Shown here: positions 1-7,704 of the stretch, in pieces
Layout of the letters: each line of letters starts with the position of its first letter
Numbering within the stretch: position 1 is the stretch's first letter
Assembly: GCA_902799075.1 (NCBI GenBank)
Contig: CADBYZ010000009.1
Coordinates: forward strand, 1 to 35,507
Direction: 5' to 3'
Length of the DNA stretch: 35,507 nt
Source: Oscillospiraceae bacterium
Lineage (GTDB): Bacteria; Bacillota; Clostridia; Oscillospirales; Oscillospiraceae
The notes under the pieces: generated by a model
What the model was told of the DNA's origin: nothing
Database searches by the model: none
Seen by the model: the letters and a program-made list of their open reading frames with translations, nothing else
Made by a program: the position numbers and the translations under genes

Positions 1-915
1 CCTATCTACTGTCAGCACACCCGCTGTCACATCCAGCGTCCCGCCGTAGACTGTGCCTGCTTCGGCGGGGAAGGTAATGTGGTAGGTTTCGCTTTGATAA
101 GGTTCGTAGTCGGTGGCAGTGGAGCCTAACTCAAGCTGTGGATTAACTGCACCGCTCCAGGCGATATTGATACCCTGTATACGCATAAAATGACAGTCCG
201 CAGGCGTTGTAAATGTCGACAATGTTGTCGAAGCAGCTTCTCCGATATATTCGATTGTTGATTTGTAATACTTGGGCCGTATAGCGCGTTCAAATCCGCT
301 GACAACATATGTTGTACTCGGTTCACACTTTATCAGCGGCGTTACTTTGTTGCTTGTGTTCGGAACAACCTCGCCCGTGTTATGATCGACAGCGCCGGAA
401 GTGACAGCGTTAATATCGAGCAGATTTTTCCCAGTCCTCGTCACGTTGCACCCCGTCCAGCCGGAGATGGGGCGAACGTTTGTCGGGGACGGATCACCGC
501 TGCCGGACTGTGCAGGCTCAATATTGACCGTCAGCGCCTTAATCGGCATACCGTCCGCGCCGTCCTCAAAGCTGACAATCGCACCGGATGCGGTGTCGAT
601 AATGACGGGAGCTTTCTTCTTGACAGCGCTCTTTAAGTCATGAACATCCTGCTTGTTGCTCTGGATCTGCGCGGCGCTGCCGGTGACGCTGGCGGCCGCC
701 TGCTCTGCAAAGTGCCTGGCATTGTTATGGAAGGTCTCGTCCGTACTCCCTACGGGTGCGCCTCCTTTTTCGCCGACGGCCCATGCTTCGGCGGCAGCGG
801 CACTCTGCTCCGCTCTTACCGCTGCCTTCTCCGCCTGGGATACGTATCGGCTTGTCCGGGCAGTGTCGCCCCCTGTGATGGTGAGCGTCCCCGCTGTGTT
901 TCTCCCCTGTTTCAT
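1..915 (-). CDS. Phage tail fibre / receptor-binding-like protein, N-terminal part (cut by window edge)
   Basis: An open frame of 305 codons runs leftward from ATG at 915 off the window without a stop, so the C-terminus is missing. AGGAGG lies at the end of the gene before it, 4 bases upstream. Residues 25-75 form a helical, alanine-rich stretch with the phrase AWAVGEKGGAPVGS and then HNNARHFAEQAA, typical of tail-fibre shafts. A beta-rich domain follows with the phrases DPSPTNVRPISGWTG and GTVYGGTLDVTAG, seen widely in tail proteins of gut Firmicutes phages. It probably makes a distal fibre or host-contact part of a short tail. Family recognition is from memory; the receptor-binding end cannot be judged because it lies outside the window. 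Confidence 0.72.
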   Translation of the reverse strand, partial: MKQGRNTAGTLTITGGDTARTSRYVSQAEKAAVRAEQSAAAAEAWAVGEKGGAPVGSTDETFHNNARHFAEQAAASVTGSAAQIQSNKQDVHDLKSAVKKKAPVIIDTASGAIVSFEDGADGMPIKALTVNIEPAQSGSGDPSPTNVRPISGWTGCNVTRTGKNLLDINAVTSGAVDHNTGEVVPNTSNKVTPLIKCEPSTTYVVSGFERAIRPKYYKSTIEYIGEAASTTLSTFTTPADCHFMRIQGINIAWSGAVNPQLELGSTATDYEPYQSETYHITFPAEAGTVYGGTLDVTAGVLTVDR

Positions 916-919
916 GCTT

Positions 920-1234
920 TTATACCTCCTCTGTGCCCAGTGTGTTCATCACGCACAGCTCTTCCGCGGCGCTCTTCATCACGGTCCCGCCCGGGAGTGT
1001 GCCGCGCGCCTGGACAAACGCCGGGATGCCCGCGCGCAGGAGCGCTGTATCCGCCCCGGTGAGGATAAAGTAAACACAGCCCTCGTCCGTGTTCGGCTCG
1101 GCGTCCGCCATTTCCCTTCGCACAACGGGCCTTCCGCCCTGTACGACAGTCAGCGTCAGGCTCTCCAGCTCCTCCGGCTCCATGTCGAGCCTGACCTCCA
1201 GCGTCATTTCCTCGCCTCGTGTCATGTTTATCAT
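920..1234 (-). CDS. Small phage tail-region protein
   Basis: A 104-aa protein with no signal peptide or membrane segment. It starts at ATG 1234 behind GGAGGAG, which overlaps the stop of the gene before it, and ends 4 bases before the fibre gene at 915, so it is translated as part of the late phage operon. The sequence alternates beta-prone stretches (TLEVRLDMEPEELESLTLTV) with a C-terminal half that reads like a small beta-sandwich. I do not recognise a named family. By position between two tail genes it is probably an accessory tail or fibre-associated protein. A second in-frame ATG 9 codons in is a possible alternative start. Confidence 0.6.
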   Translation of the reverse strand: MINMTRGEEMTLEVRLDMEPEELESLTLTVVQGGRPVVRREMADAEPNTDEGCVYFILTGADTALLRAGIPAFVQARGTLPGGTVMKSAAEELCVMNTLGTEEV

Positions 1235-1246
1235 ATGCTCTCCTCC

Positions 1247-1933
1247 TCAGGACAGTGTGATCCCGGTGATCTCCAGGCTGTTTCCCACACAGCTTGAGCC
1301 GATGTAACAGGAGCCGGTCATGGCCGTAATGCTCAGCGACGCCGTGTACAAAGCGTCGATCCCGCCCATCCAGACAGCGCCCATCTCCGGTGTCTCATCG
1401 GGATCAAACACCTTCTCGCTGGTGCTGCCGAGGCATATGCGGCTTCTCTCCCCCGCGGATGCGCGCAGATAGCCGGTGACCGTCAGACTCGAATAACCGG
1501 TCACATCCACGGCCGGGCTGAGCCAGAAGCCGCCGCTGCCGTTTTCCCGGATGGCGCTGCCGCTCAGGGCGGCGTTTCCCCCGAGAGTCACGCCGCTCTT
1601 GAGCCCGCCCTGGGCCGACAGCAGCACGCCGCCCTCACTCACGACCGGCGCGCTCGGGTAGGCGATCTGAATAGCCCTGATCTCGCCCTGGCCGCTGATT
1701 GCCACAAGGCCCGTCCTGCCGCGCGCGCCGTCGGAGATGGTCACCGTCCAGTCACCGTTTGACGGCACCGCGAAGGACGCAATGCCCGGCACGTTCTCCG
1801 CCGTGAGCAGCTCGCCGCCCTTGGCGCAGACGCAGGCGCTGCCGGAGGGGATCCTGGCGCAGATCATAGCGTGGCTGCTTGTGTTGATCGAGGCGTTTGC
1901 GCCGCCCCGTCTGAAGAAATAAGCCTCTCCCAT
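1247..1933 (-). CDS. Phage tail protein, glycine/serine-rich beta structure
   Basis: A 228-aa protein starting at ATG 1933 with AAGGAAG at the end of the upstream fibre gene (4-base gap), so the two are translationally close. It is rich in Gly, Ser, Thr and Ala. The first half (to about residue 80) reads like a short carbohydrate-binding-like or jelly-roll domain, with the phrase GDWTVTISDG. The second half, roughly residues 105-228, resembles the discoidin-like beta domains that end many gut-phage tail proteins, with hydrophobic strands separated by GS-rich turns. It belongs to the late operon by order, spacing and strand. The exact role (fibre tip, chaperone or adaptor) is not decided by the sequence. 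Confidence 0.6.
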   Translation of the reverse strand: MGEAYFFRRGGANASINTSSHAMICARIPSGSACVCAKGGELLTAENVPGIASFAVPSNGDWTVTISDGARGRTGLVAISGQGEIRAIQIAYPSAPVVSEGGVLLSAQGGLKSGVTLGGNAALSGSAIRENGSGGFWLSPAVDVTGYSSLTVTGYLRASAGERSRICLGSTSEKVFDPDETPEMGAVWMGGIDALYTASLSITAMTGSCYIGSSCVGNSLEITGITLS

Positions 1934-1937
1934 CGTC

Positions 1938-3173
1938 TCACTTCCTTATGCACAAAATCCGAAGCGGCAGCACAGCCGTCGGCCTGCCCAGGGCATAGAC
2001 GGTGAGCGCGCCGTTTGACGCCTGCGCCCTGTACAGCAGCGCGTAATCCTCCAGCCGCCTTCTGTCGGTGCCGAAGGTCCCGCTCAGGCTCACGTCTACC
2101 AGCGGCGTATCGCTGCCCGTGAGGCCCGCAAGGCTCACCGTCTGGGTAAATGGCGCCGCCGATCCCTGCCAGGCGGCGGGGTCGAGCTCCGCCGTATAGG
2201 TGACGCTCACCGCGCCCGACGCCAGCTTCTCCGCCGTGACCGCGCCGTCTTCCAGGCTCCCGGTCCCGACACTGATGGGGTCCGCGCCCCCGGGCATGTG
2301 CCGCGCCCCGTGATAGGGCAGGGCTGCCAGGGCCGCGTTGAAGGTGGCCTCGGTGCCCTGATAGCCCGCGTCCACGGCTGCCTCGAAGGCGCTGGCTCCC
2401 GCGGGGCCCTGCGCCCCGTCCCGCCCGGCAGGCCCGCGGATATTCTGGGCCGCCGGGTTTACTAAGCCGCCGTCGTTTGTCCAGCTGATGTTGCCGACCG
2501 CGTCCACGCTGGGGCGGAAGGTGGCGCCCGGCGAGCCGTTATCGCCCTTTACGCCCTGGATGCAGCCGTTGTTGCGCCAGGAGCCGTTCACCGCGTCCCA
2601 GATATAGATGTCGTATGGCGCCCCGGTGCCCACGCCGTAGGCTTCGCCGGGCTGCGGCTGCGTCACGGCCTCGGCCAGAGCCTGCGCGTCGGCATAGTAG
2701 CCCGCGATCACGAAGCTCAGTCCGTCGCGCCCGTTGAAGGCGCCCGCCTCCGCCCGCTCCTTCACCTCCCGTGCGCAGGCCAGAGCGGCGGAGGCGTCGT
2801 TTGCGATCTGCTCGGCTACGCTCAGGGGCATGGCATGCAGCGGCGCGTCCACAAGGCCGGACTCCTTTACCGTCAGGATCACCGGCGCGGTGGTCAGTCT
2901 CCCGCTCTCCTTATTGCCGCTGAGGTAGACCGTCCACTCCCCGGCGGTGAGGTTCAGGCCCTTGTCCTCGGTGATGCAGTCGTTTCCGTCGAGGATGAGA
3001 TCATAGACCTCCGTCCCCGCGCCTTCGCCCCGGCGAAAGTGCAGCCAGCGGGTGTAGCCGGCCCACTCGTCGCCGAGAAACCACACCTTGGCCGTCAGAT
3101 AATTCAGCGTATCCGCCGCGATGACCGGGGTATACACGCGCAGGTTCTGACCGCTGACATATAATTCAATCAT
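1938..3173 (-). CDS. Phage tail fibre with collagen-like segment
   Basis: 411 aa from ATG 3173; GAGGAGG sits 7 bases upstream inside the preceding 37-aa gene, whose end it overlaps by 8 bases. The N-terminal ~110 residues form a beta domain like the upper-baseplate/fibre attachment domain of Firmicutes phages (MIELYVSGQNLRV start). A helical linker follows at about 120-150. Residues ~235-285 contain Gly-x-y triplets (GPAGRDGAQGPAGAS), a short collagen-like trimerising stretch. The phrase YHGARHMPGGADPI is a frequent fibre-shaft motif. The last ~90 residues are a beta-rich tip. It probably forms a trimeric fibre attached to the short tail. A longer frame starting 10 codons upstream lacks a good ribosome site. 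Confidence 0.75.
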   Translation of the reverse strand: MIELYVSGQNLRVYTPVIAADTLNYLTAKVWFLGDEWAGYTRWLHFRRGEGAGTEVYDLILDGNDCITEDKGLNLTAGEWTVYLSGNKESGRLTTAPVILTVKESGLVDAPLHAMPLSVAEQIANDASAALACAREVKERAEAGAFNGRDGLSFVIAGYYADAQALAEAVTQPQPGEAYGVGTGAPYDIYIWDAVNGSWRNNGCIQGVKGDNGSPGATFRPSVDAVGNISWTNDGGLVNPAAQNIRGPAGRDGAQGPAGASAFEAAVDAGYQGTEATFNAALAALPYHGARHMPGGADPISVGTGSLEDGAVTAEKLASGAVSVTYTAELDPAAWQGSAAPFTQTVSLAGLTGSDTPLVDVSLSGTFGTDRRRLEDYALLYRAQASNGALTVYALGRPTAVLPLRILCIRK

Positions 3174-3279
3174 GCTTTTCCTCCTCATTGAGCTGCCGGA
3201 CAAGTCGTATGAGGTAGTCCCGCAGCTGTCTGATCTGCTGCTGTTCGTCTCCCGTGAGGATGGGCGGCAGCTCGATCAT
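3166..3279 (-). CDS. Very small phage protein (37 aa) between stabilisation protein and fibre
   Basis: ATG 3279 overlaps the stop of the upstream gene (ATGA), and its 3' end overlaps the start of the fibre gene by 8 bases. This double overlap is typical of a real coupled phage gene. The product begins MIELPPILTGDEQQQ, then a charged amphipathic helix (IRQLRDYLIRLVRQLNEE). I recall similar 35-60 aa proteins with the phrase PPILTGDE at the same place in gut Firmicutes phages, but cannot verify this here. Its role is unknown; a coiled-coil oligomerisation peptide for the fibre is one guess. Confidence 0.6.
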   Translation of the reverse strand: MIELPPILTGDEQQQIRQLRDYLIRLVRQLNEEEKHD

Positions 3280-5027
3280 CCCACATCACTTCCCGTCGTC
3301 AGGATTTTTGCGATGGAGTAAAGCCGCACCTCGCCCTTGCCTGCAAGCTTCATGCGCAGATGGTCGCAGCGCCGCGGCCGCACGGGCAGGGTCACGGTGC
3401 GCGTGCCCTTCATCTTTACGCGGCCCTGCCGCACCCACTCGCCGTTTGAGTCGTACATGAGATACACGTCCAGCTGTGCGCCCTCCTCCATGTACAGGCG
3501 CAGATTGAAGCGCGAGAGATATTTCCGGTCCGGGTACTGGTAGCAGAGCATGCCCGTCTCCGCCTCCCAGGCAACGAAGGGCTCCGGCGTGCCGACACTG
3601 CCCTCCATGGCGAAAAGCGCGTCAGGCGTCAGGCAGTACAGCTCGTCGCCCAGGGACGCAAAGCCAAGCGCGCGCAGCTCGTCCTCCCGCATCCAGAGAT
3701 TGCGCCGGATGTCGTAGACAAAGAGGCTCCATCGCTCCTGCGCGTCCCTCATGGAGATGTAGTAGCGCTCCCCCAGCACCCCGGCTGAAGCCTCATAGTA
3801 GCGCACATCCCCCAGCGCGTCGCTGATCGACTCGGGGAAGCTGCCCTGATAGGCGCAGATATCGGCGCGGCTTTTATAAAGCAGCGTCTCGTTGACCACC
3901 TGCAGGCTCTGATCGCAGCCCTCCTGTACGCCGCGGCAGACGGTCTCCGTGATCTGGTGCGCCCCCGAGGCCGACACCGTGACGCGGTGGATGCGGTTTT
4001 CCTTGAAGAACATCGGGTAGCCCTGAAAGTTCACCGCCCCGGTCCACGGCCCGTCCGAGCCTACCGACGCCGTCCAGCTGTCGGTCGAAAGGCCCATGTA
4101 CTGACGCCAGTTTTTGAAGTCGCCCAGGGCGCAGCAGTATATCTCGTTGAGGTTTTTCCCCTCCGTCATGCCGTAGCGGCAGCCCCAGAGGCGGTTTTTG
4201 CACTCGATGACGAAGTCCATCTCCGGCACACGCCGCTCGATGCGCACGGTGCCCTCGGTCTGGGTCAGGGCCTCGTCGAGAAGGCCCGTCACCGCAAGCC
4301 AGTCGCGCTCGCCGCTGCCGCCGCCGATGGCGCAGATCACATGCTCGCCGTTGACGCTCTCCACCGCCGCGCCCGTGATGCTCACGCCGTCGTTTTTCCG
4401 AAACAGGCCGCCCAGCTCTCCCTCGGAGATAAAGCGCAGCCTCGTGTATACCGTGGGGATCTCCGTCCACTCGCTCATGGCGGCGCTCCACTGGCGCAGG
4501 ACATGTGCGCTTTTGGACGCGTCGATCCAGTAAAGCCCGTCGCTCGGCTCTCCCGGCGCGGTCTCGCTTTTCACCGGCTGAGGGTAGAGGGTGCCGTCGG
4601 CGCGGCACAGGGCATACTCCACCGCGCCGACCGAGCTGTAGCCCGCCTCCAGGCTCCCGTGATCCGAAGGATCGGCTGTGTTGTAGTAGACCTTATCCGG
4701 GAAAATGACGATGACCGCGCCCATGCTCACAAGCTGCTTTTTCCCGGACGAAAGGCCCGTCACCGCCGTTTTCTCCCCGCCGTACCAGAGCGCTCCGCCC
4801 TCCACGAAGGCGAGCTTTTCCTTAGCCAATACCCCGCCCGGCGCGTGCATCGTGCGCACGCGGCCGCGCTTTTTCCGGCTGCCGAGCAGGGGATAATAAG
4901 CGCTCGTGAGGTTGCGGGTATCGTAGAACTCCCCGTCGCCGATGCGTGCCCTGTGGCGGTAGCCTGCAAAGACGTCGGTCACGACGCGCTCGGCGTATTC
5001 ATAATCCAGCCTTGGCAGCAGTGCCAT
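3276..5027 (-). CDS. Phage packaged-DNA stabilisation / tail hub protein (gp10-like)
   Basis: 583 aa from ATG 5027, with GGGAGG 7 bases upstream. The protein is beta-rich throughout with repeating short hydrophobic strands and aromatic turns (YYPLLGSRKKRGRVRT near the N-terminus, NRLWGCRYG and KNLNEIYCCALGDFKNW in the middle). This resembles a beta-propeller-like tail hub. Proteins of this size with the phrase NRLWGC..G..EIYCS.LGD.KNW are annotated as P22 gp10-like packaged DNA stabilisation proteins or podovirus tail tube/nozzle proteins. It lies between the head-connector gene and the fibre, which fits a plug closing the portal of a short-tailed phage. Assignment rests on remembered motif and position. 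Confidence 0.6.
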   Translation of the reverse strand: MALLPRLDYEYAERVVTDVFAGYRHRARIGDGEFYDTRNLTSAYYPLLGSRKKRGRVRTMHAPGGVLAKEKLAFVEGGALWYGGEKTAVTGLSSGKKQLVSMGAVIVIFPDKVYYNTADPSDHGSLEAGYSSVGAVEYALCRADGTLYPQPVKSETAPGEPSDGLYWIDASKSAHVLRQWSAAMSEWTEIPTVYTRLRFISEGELGGLFRKNDGVSITGAAVESVNGEHVICAIGGGSGERDWLAVTGLLDEALTQTEGTVRIERRVPEMDFVIECKNRLWGCRYGMTEGKNLNEIYCCALGDFKNWRQYMGLSTDSWTASVGSDGPWTGAVNFQGYPMFFKENRIHRVTVSASGAHQITETVCRGVQEGCDQSLQVVNETLLYKSRADICAYQGSFPESISDALGDVRYYEASAGVLGERYYISMRDAQERWSLFVYDIRRNLWMREDELRALGFASLGDELYCLTPDALFAMEGSVGTPEPFVAWEAETGMLCYQYPDRKYLSRFNLRLYMEEGAQLDVYLMYDSNGEWVRQGRVKMKGTRTVTLPVRPRRCDHLRMKLAGKGEVRLYSIAKILTTGSDVG

Positions 5028-5041
5028 GTCTCTGCCTCCCT

Positions 5042-5401
5042 TCAGAATCGAAAGCCCTCACCCCGGCGGCGGGGTCTGTGGCTGCGGTTATACCAGTTGA
5101 CCCAGCCCTGCCAGGTGCTGTTGAAAAGGGTCATGCGCTTGTTGTAGCGCTGGGTCTCCCCGTTCTCGGCGGCGACCATGGCCTGCAGGTAGTAGTAATA
5201 CAGATCTTCGCCGTAGGGATCCTTCACCAGCAGCTCCTCCTCGCCGCTCTCGTATTCGTCGGGAAAGGAGGTCCAAACGTCCTCATGGGTCTGGATGACC
5301 TCGCGGTAGATCCGCCCGTCCAGCGACCACAGCCAGCGGAGCTTCTGCTCCGGCGAATAATCGTTCGGCTCGAGCAGGTCAAGCCTTTCGATGATGTCCA
5401 T
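5042..5401 (-). CDS. Small head-tail connector/adaptor-like phage protein
   Basis: 119 aa, acidic in the middle and basic at the C-terminus (RSHRPRRRGEGFRF). Helices are rich in aromatic residues (DLYYYYLQAMVAAENGETQRYNKRM), the usual look of head-completion adaptors that dock on the portal. It lies directly before the gp10-like gene (14-base gap) and after the capsid genes, the expected place for an adaptor. The upstream gap of 187 bases holds a large inverted repeat, so this gene has been separated from the capsid genes by a repeat insertion. No named family is certain. Confidence 0.6.
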   Translation of the reverse strand: MDIIERLDLLEPNDYSPEQKLRWLWSLDGRIYREVIQTHEDVWTSFPDEYESGEEELLVKDPYGEDLYYYYLQAMVAAENGETQRYNKRMTLFNSTWQGWVNWYNRSHRPRRRGEGFRF

Positions 5402-5430
5402 TGCTCTGATTTTAAGTCACCTTCCTCTTT

Positions 5431-5574
5431 GGCTCCCTCTCCGAGGGAGCTGCCCCAGTGCGCACATTGGGGCTGAGGGAGTCCCCCGTCCTGCGCCCTG
5501 CTTCCATAGTGAAGCTGTCTTTCGACTCCCTCAGTCTGCCCTTGCGGGCAGCCGGCTCCCTCAGGGAGGGAGCC
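5431..5574. repeat. MITE-like long inverted repeat (GGCTCCCTC family)
   Basis: The left arm 5431-5483 reads GGCTCCCTC..GAGGGAGC..GCC..CTGAGGGAGTC and the right arm 5524-5574 is its imperfect reverse complement. Each arm also folds on itself (GGCTCCCTC with GAGGGAGC). The central spacer is about 40 bases. It fills the gap between two phage head genes and has no coding potential. Similar GGCTCCCT repeats are, from memory, abundant between genes in Faecalibacterium and related Clostridia. Function and mobility are unknown. Confidence 0.7.
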
Positions 5575-5588
5575 GGCGCCCCGTTTCT

Positions 5589-5798
5589 TTACACGCTCTG
5601 CTTGAGGTCGTCGACGCTCTGGTAGAAGCGGTCGGCGGCAAGCTCCGAGCGCTTGATCTCCGCCGCCACGGCCTCGGGGACACGGGACTTTTTGCCGCGG
5701 GGCAGGAGGTAATTTACGCCGTTGATGCCGACGAACAGGTTGGGATCCTCGCGGTCGGATCCGCGGGGGATGAACACTTCGACTCTCTTATCTTCCAT
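5589..5798 (-). CDS. Small capsid-associated phage protein
   Basis: 69 aa from ATG 5798, 15 bases after the capsid gene stop, with GGAGGGAG upstream. It has an N-terminal beta hairpin and the phrase NLFVGINGVNYLLPRGK, followed by a helix. From memory, proteins with VNGVNYLLPRGK occur right behind major capsid genes in many Firmicutes phages. It may be a minor head or decoration-like component; the exact role is not known. Small, basic-acidic mixed, no membrane segment. Confidence 0.65.
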   Translation of the reverse strand: MEDKRVEVFIPRGSDREDPNLFVGINGVNYLLPRGKKSRVPEAVAAEIKRSELAADRFYQSVDDLKQSV

Positions 5799-5813
5799 GG
5801 TAATTCTCCCTCC

Positions 5814-6887
5814 TTAGTTTGCTTCATCAGACGCCGAGAAGCTGGACGTGCTCATCACGCGCAGCAGGCGCTCGGGATAGAGGATGGTGGCGCCGTTGGT
5901 CTCGAACTTGTAGCCGATGGTGCTGAACTGGTTCAGCGGACCGCCGATCTCGCCCTTGTCGTGAATGATCATCTCCAGTGCGCCGCCCTCGGGGTCGATG
6001 ATGCCGAAGGAGTCCCTGCCGAAGAAGTAGGTGGCGTAAACGGCGACGGAGCCGCTGCCCTCCTTGATGACGGGGGCAAAGACGTTTTCGATGAAGCGCA
6101 CGCCGTGCAGCTCGCCGATCTCGCCGTTGAAGATCTCCTCGGGAGCGGCGTACTTGTGGGCCTCAATCCAGCTGTCGCTCGCGCGCAGGTCGTGGGCCAC
6201 CGAGGGGTGGATGACCGCGAAGTACTTGCCGCCGATTCTCGGCACGCGGTTTTTCTTCATGACGGTGACGGCCTTGTTCACCATCTCCGGGGTGAGATGG
6301 CAGTGGTAGGTGGCGTCCTCGGTAAGGCCGCTGTTCTGGGTGGGGGTGGCGTTGACGCTGCCGTCGGCCTTCTTGATCTTGTCGCAGTAGAGGACGTTGG
6401 TGTTGGTATAGAGGGCTGTGCGGATCAGGGCCTCCTGGGTCTCGGCGGCGGAGGCGCCCATTTCCTCGGTGGCGCCCAGGATCACGTCGTCGTAGGCTCT
6501 GAGCTCCAGTCTGTCGGTGATGGCGGTGTAGGTGCCGTACTGGTCGATGCTGCCGGTGACGGCGGTGACGCCGAACTTCTGGCCGGTGGGGATGACGCCC
6601 TCGGTGAGCTTTGAGGCGCGCTCAAAGGTGTTCCACTTGCGCCACTCGACGCTGCCGTGGTGGTTTGCGGGCAGGGGCTGGCGCTTGGCGAGCTGGGCAT
6701 AGAAAAGCTCGGTCCTGGCGTTTTCCAGCAGCTCCGTGTCGTAGAAGGCTTTGAGCTCGGCGGACAGGGTATGGTCAGAGTCAAAGGCGGTTCCGCCATT
6801 GCTGTCATAGGCGTTTGCAAAGCCGCCGGTGGCATTGACCAGCGTACCGGCGTCGGCAAAATGCTGAAGGTTAAAATAGTTGTGCAT
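5814..6887 (-). CDS. Major capsid protein, N4-gp56 family, with N-terminal Prp-type cleavage motif
   Basis: 357 aa, HK97-fold major capsid protein of the N4-gp56 family. Supporting phrases are YDTELLENARTELFYAQLAKRQPLP near residues 50-75 (the family hallmark), NTFERASKLTEGV, and a C-terminal YKFETNGATILYPERLLRV. Length fits the family (300-420 aa). The N-terminus reads MHNYFNLQHFADAG. This matches the NLQ-(F/H)-F-A motif at which the cysteine protease Prp cuts ribosomal protein L27 and the 80alpha capsid and scaffold proteins. Removal of about ten residues during maturation is therefore likely. A Prp-like gene lies 1.8 kb upstream in the same operon. ATG 6887 has GAAAGGAG 7-8 bases upstream. 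Confidence 0.9.
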   Translation of the reverse strand: MHNYFNLQHFADAGTLVNATGGFANAYDSNGGTAFDSDHTLSAELKAFYDTELLENARTELFYAQLAKRQPLPANHHGSVEWRKWNTFERASKLTEGVIPTGQKFGVTAVTGSIDQYGTYTAITDRLELRAYDDVILGATEEMGASAAETQEALIRTALYTNTNVLYCDKIKKADGSVNATPTQNSGLTEDATYHCHLTPEMVNKAVTVMKKNRVPRIGGKYFAVIHPSVAHDLRASDSWIEAHKYAAPEEIFNGEIGELHGVRFIENVFAPVIKEGSGSVAVYATYFFGRDSFGIIDPEGGALEMIIHDKGEIGGPLNQFSTIGYKFETNGATILYPERLLRVMSTSSFSASDEAN

Positions 6888-6912
6888 AGATTTCTCCTTT
6901 CAAATCTGGGGT

Positions 6913-7659
6913 TTACTCCCCCGGCCCGATCCTTCTTCCCTGGGCCTTGGCCTCCAGGATGCGTTTTTTCAGGGCCTCTCGTTCTTCGCGGCTCATGGAT
7001 CGCGGATCAAGGGTGAAGCGTCCCCCCTGCCCGGTCTCCCGCAGCTCGCGCGGCCTCGCCCCCGCGCTTTGAAGGCTCCGGCTGACGGCCTCGAGGCTTC
7101 TGCGCGCCGTATCGCGCTGGAGCTCTGCCCGGTGACGGGCAAAGTAGGCGTCGGCAAGGGAGATGCCGCTGTGCGGCGCGGTCATGCGCACAAAGTCCGC
7201 ATCCTCCATTTCGCGGGCAAGATCAAAGTCCGGCACGCTCCGGCGCAGGGCCTCGGCCTCGGCGTACATCGCCTGCAGGTGCGCCGCGATCCCGGCGCCC
7301 TCGGGGCGGTAGGCCTCCGCCCTCTCCCGCAGATTTTGGGCCAGGCTCTCCGCGTCGCTCTCCTCTGTGAGGCCGTAGCGCTCCTCCAGCACCCTGAGTA
7401 CCGGCGAGAGTCTTTCAAGCCTCTCCTCGGCCCGGGCTCTGCCGCGAAGCCGCGCCTTAACGATGCCCTGCACCGCCTGATCGTAGCTGCTTCGGTAATC
7501 GGGGTCCTGCAAAATTTCCTCCCAGCTGGGCTTGTGCTGTCCGTCCTGCCCGGACTCGGCGGCGGGCGGCGCCGTCTCTGCTGCCGCCGGGGTCTCGGCG
7601 GCGTTCTCCGCGCCCGTGACCGGCTCGGCCGGTCTGATGGTTTCCGCTTCGTTGTTCAT
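6913..7659 (-). CDS. Putative phage scaffold protein
   Basis: 248 aa from ATG 7659, chosen because AAGGAG lies 7 bases upstream; a longer frame to 7686 has no such site. The first ~50 residues are Ala/Pro/Glu-rich and disordered. The rest is charged helix with coiled-coil character (RAEERLERLSPVLRVLEERYGL), ending in a basic tail with REEREALKKRILEAKAQGRR. Its place directly before the major capsid gene, its acidic disordered N-terminus and its helical body are typical of scaffolding proteins. No Prp-type NLQ-F-A motif is visible in it, unlike the capsid protein. No protease domain is seen. Confidence 0.65.
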   Translation of the reverse strand: MNNEAETIRPAEPVTGAENAAETPAAAETAPPAAESGQDGQHKPSWEEILQDPDYRSSYDQAVQGIVKARLRGRARAEERLERLSPVLRVLEERYGLTEESDAESLAQNLRERAEAYRPEGAGIAAHLQAMYAEAEALRRSVPDFDLAREMEDADFVRMTAPHSGISLADAYFARHRAELQRDTARRSLEAVSRSLQSAGARPRELRETGQGGRFTLDPRSMSREEREALKKRILEAKAQGRRIGPGE

Positions 7660-7704
7660 GCTTTTTCTCCTTATCTGTACCGGCAAAGGCCGGGAAAGGG
7701 TAAC

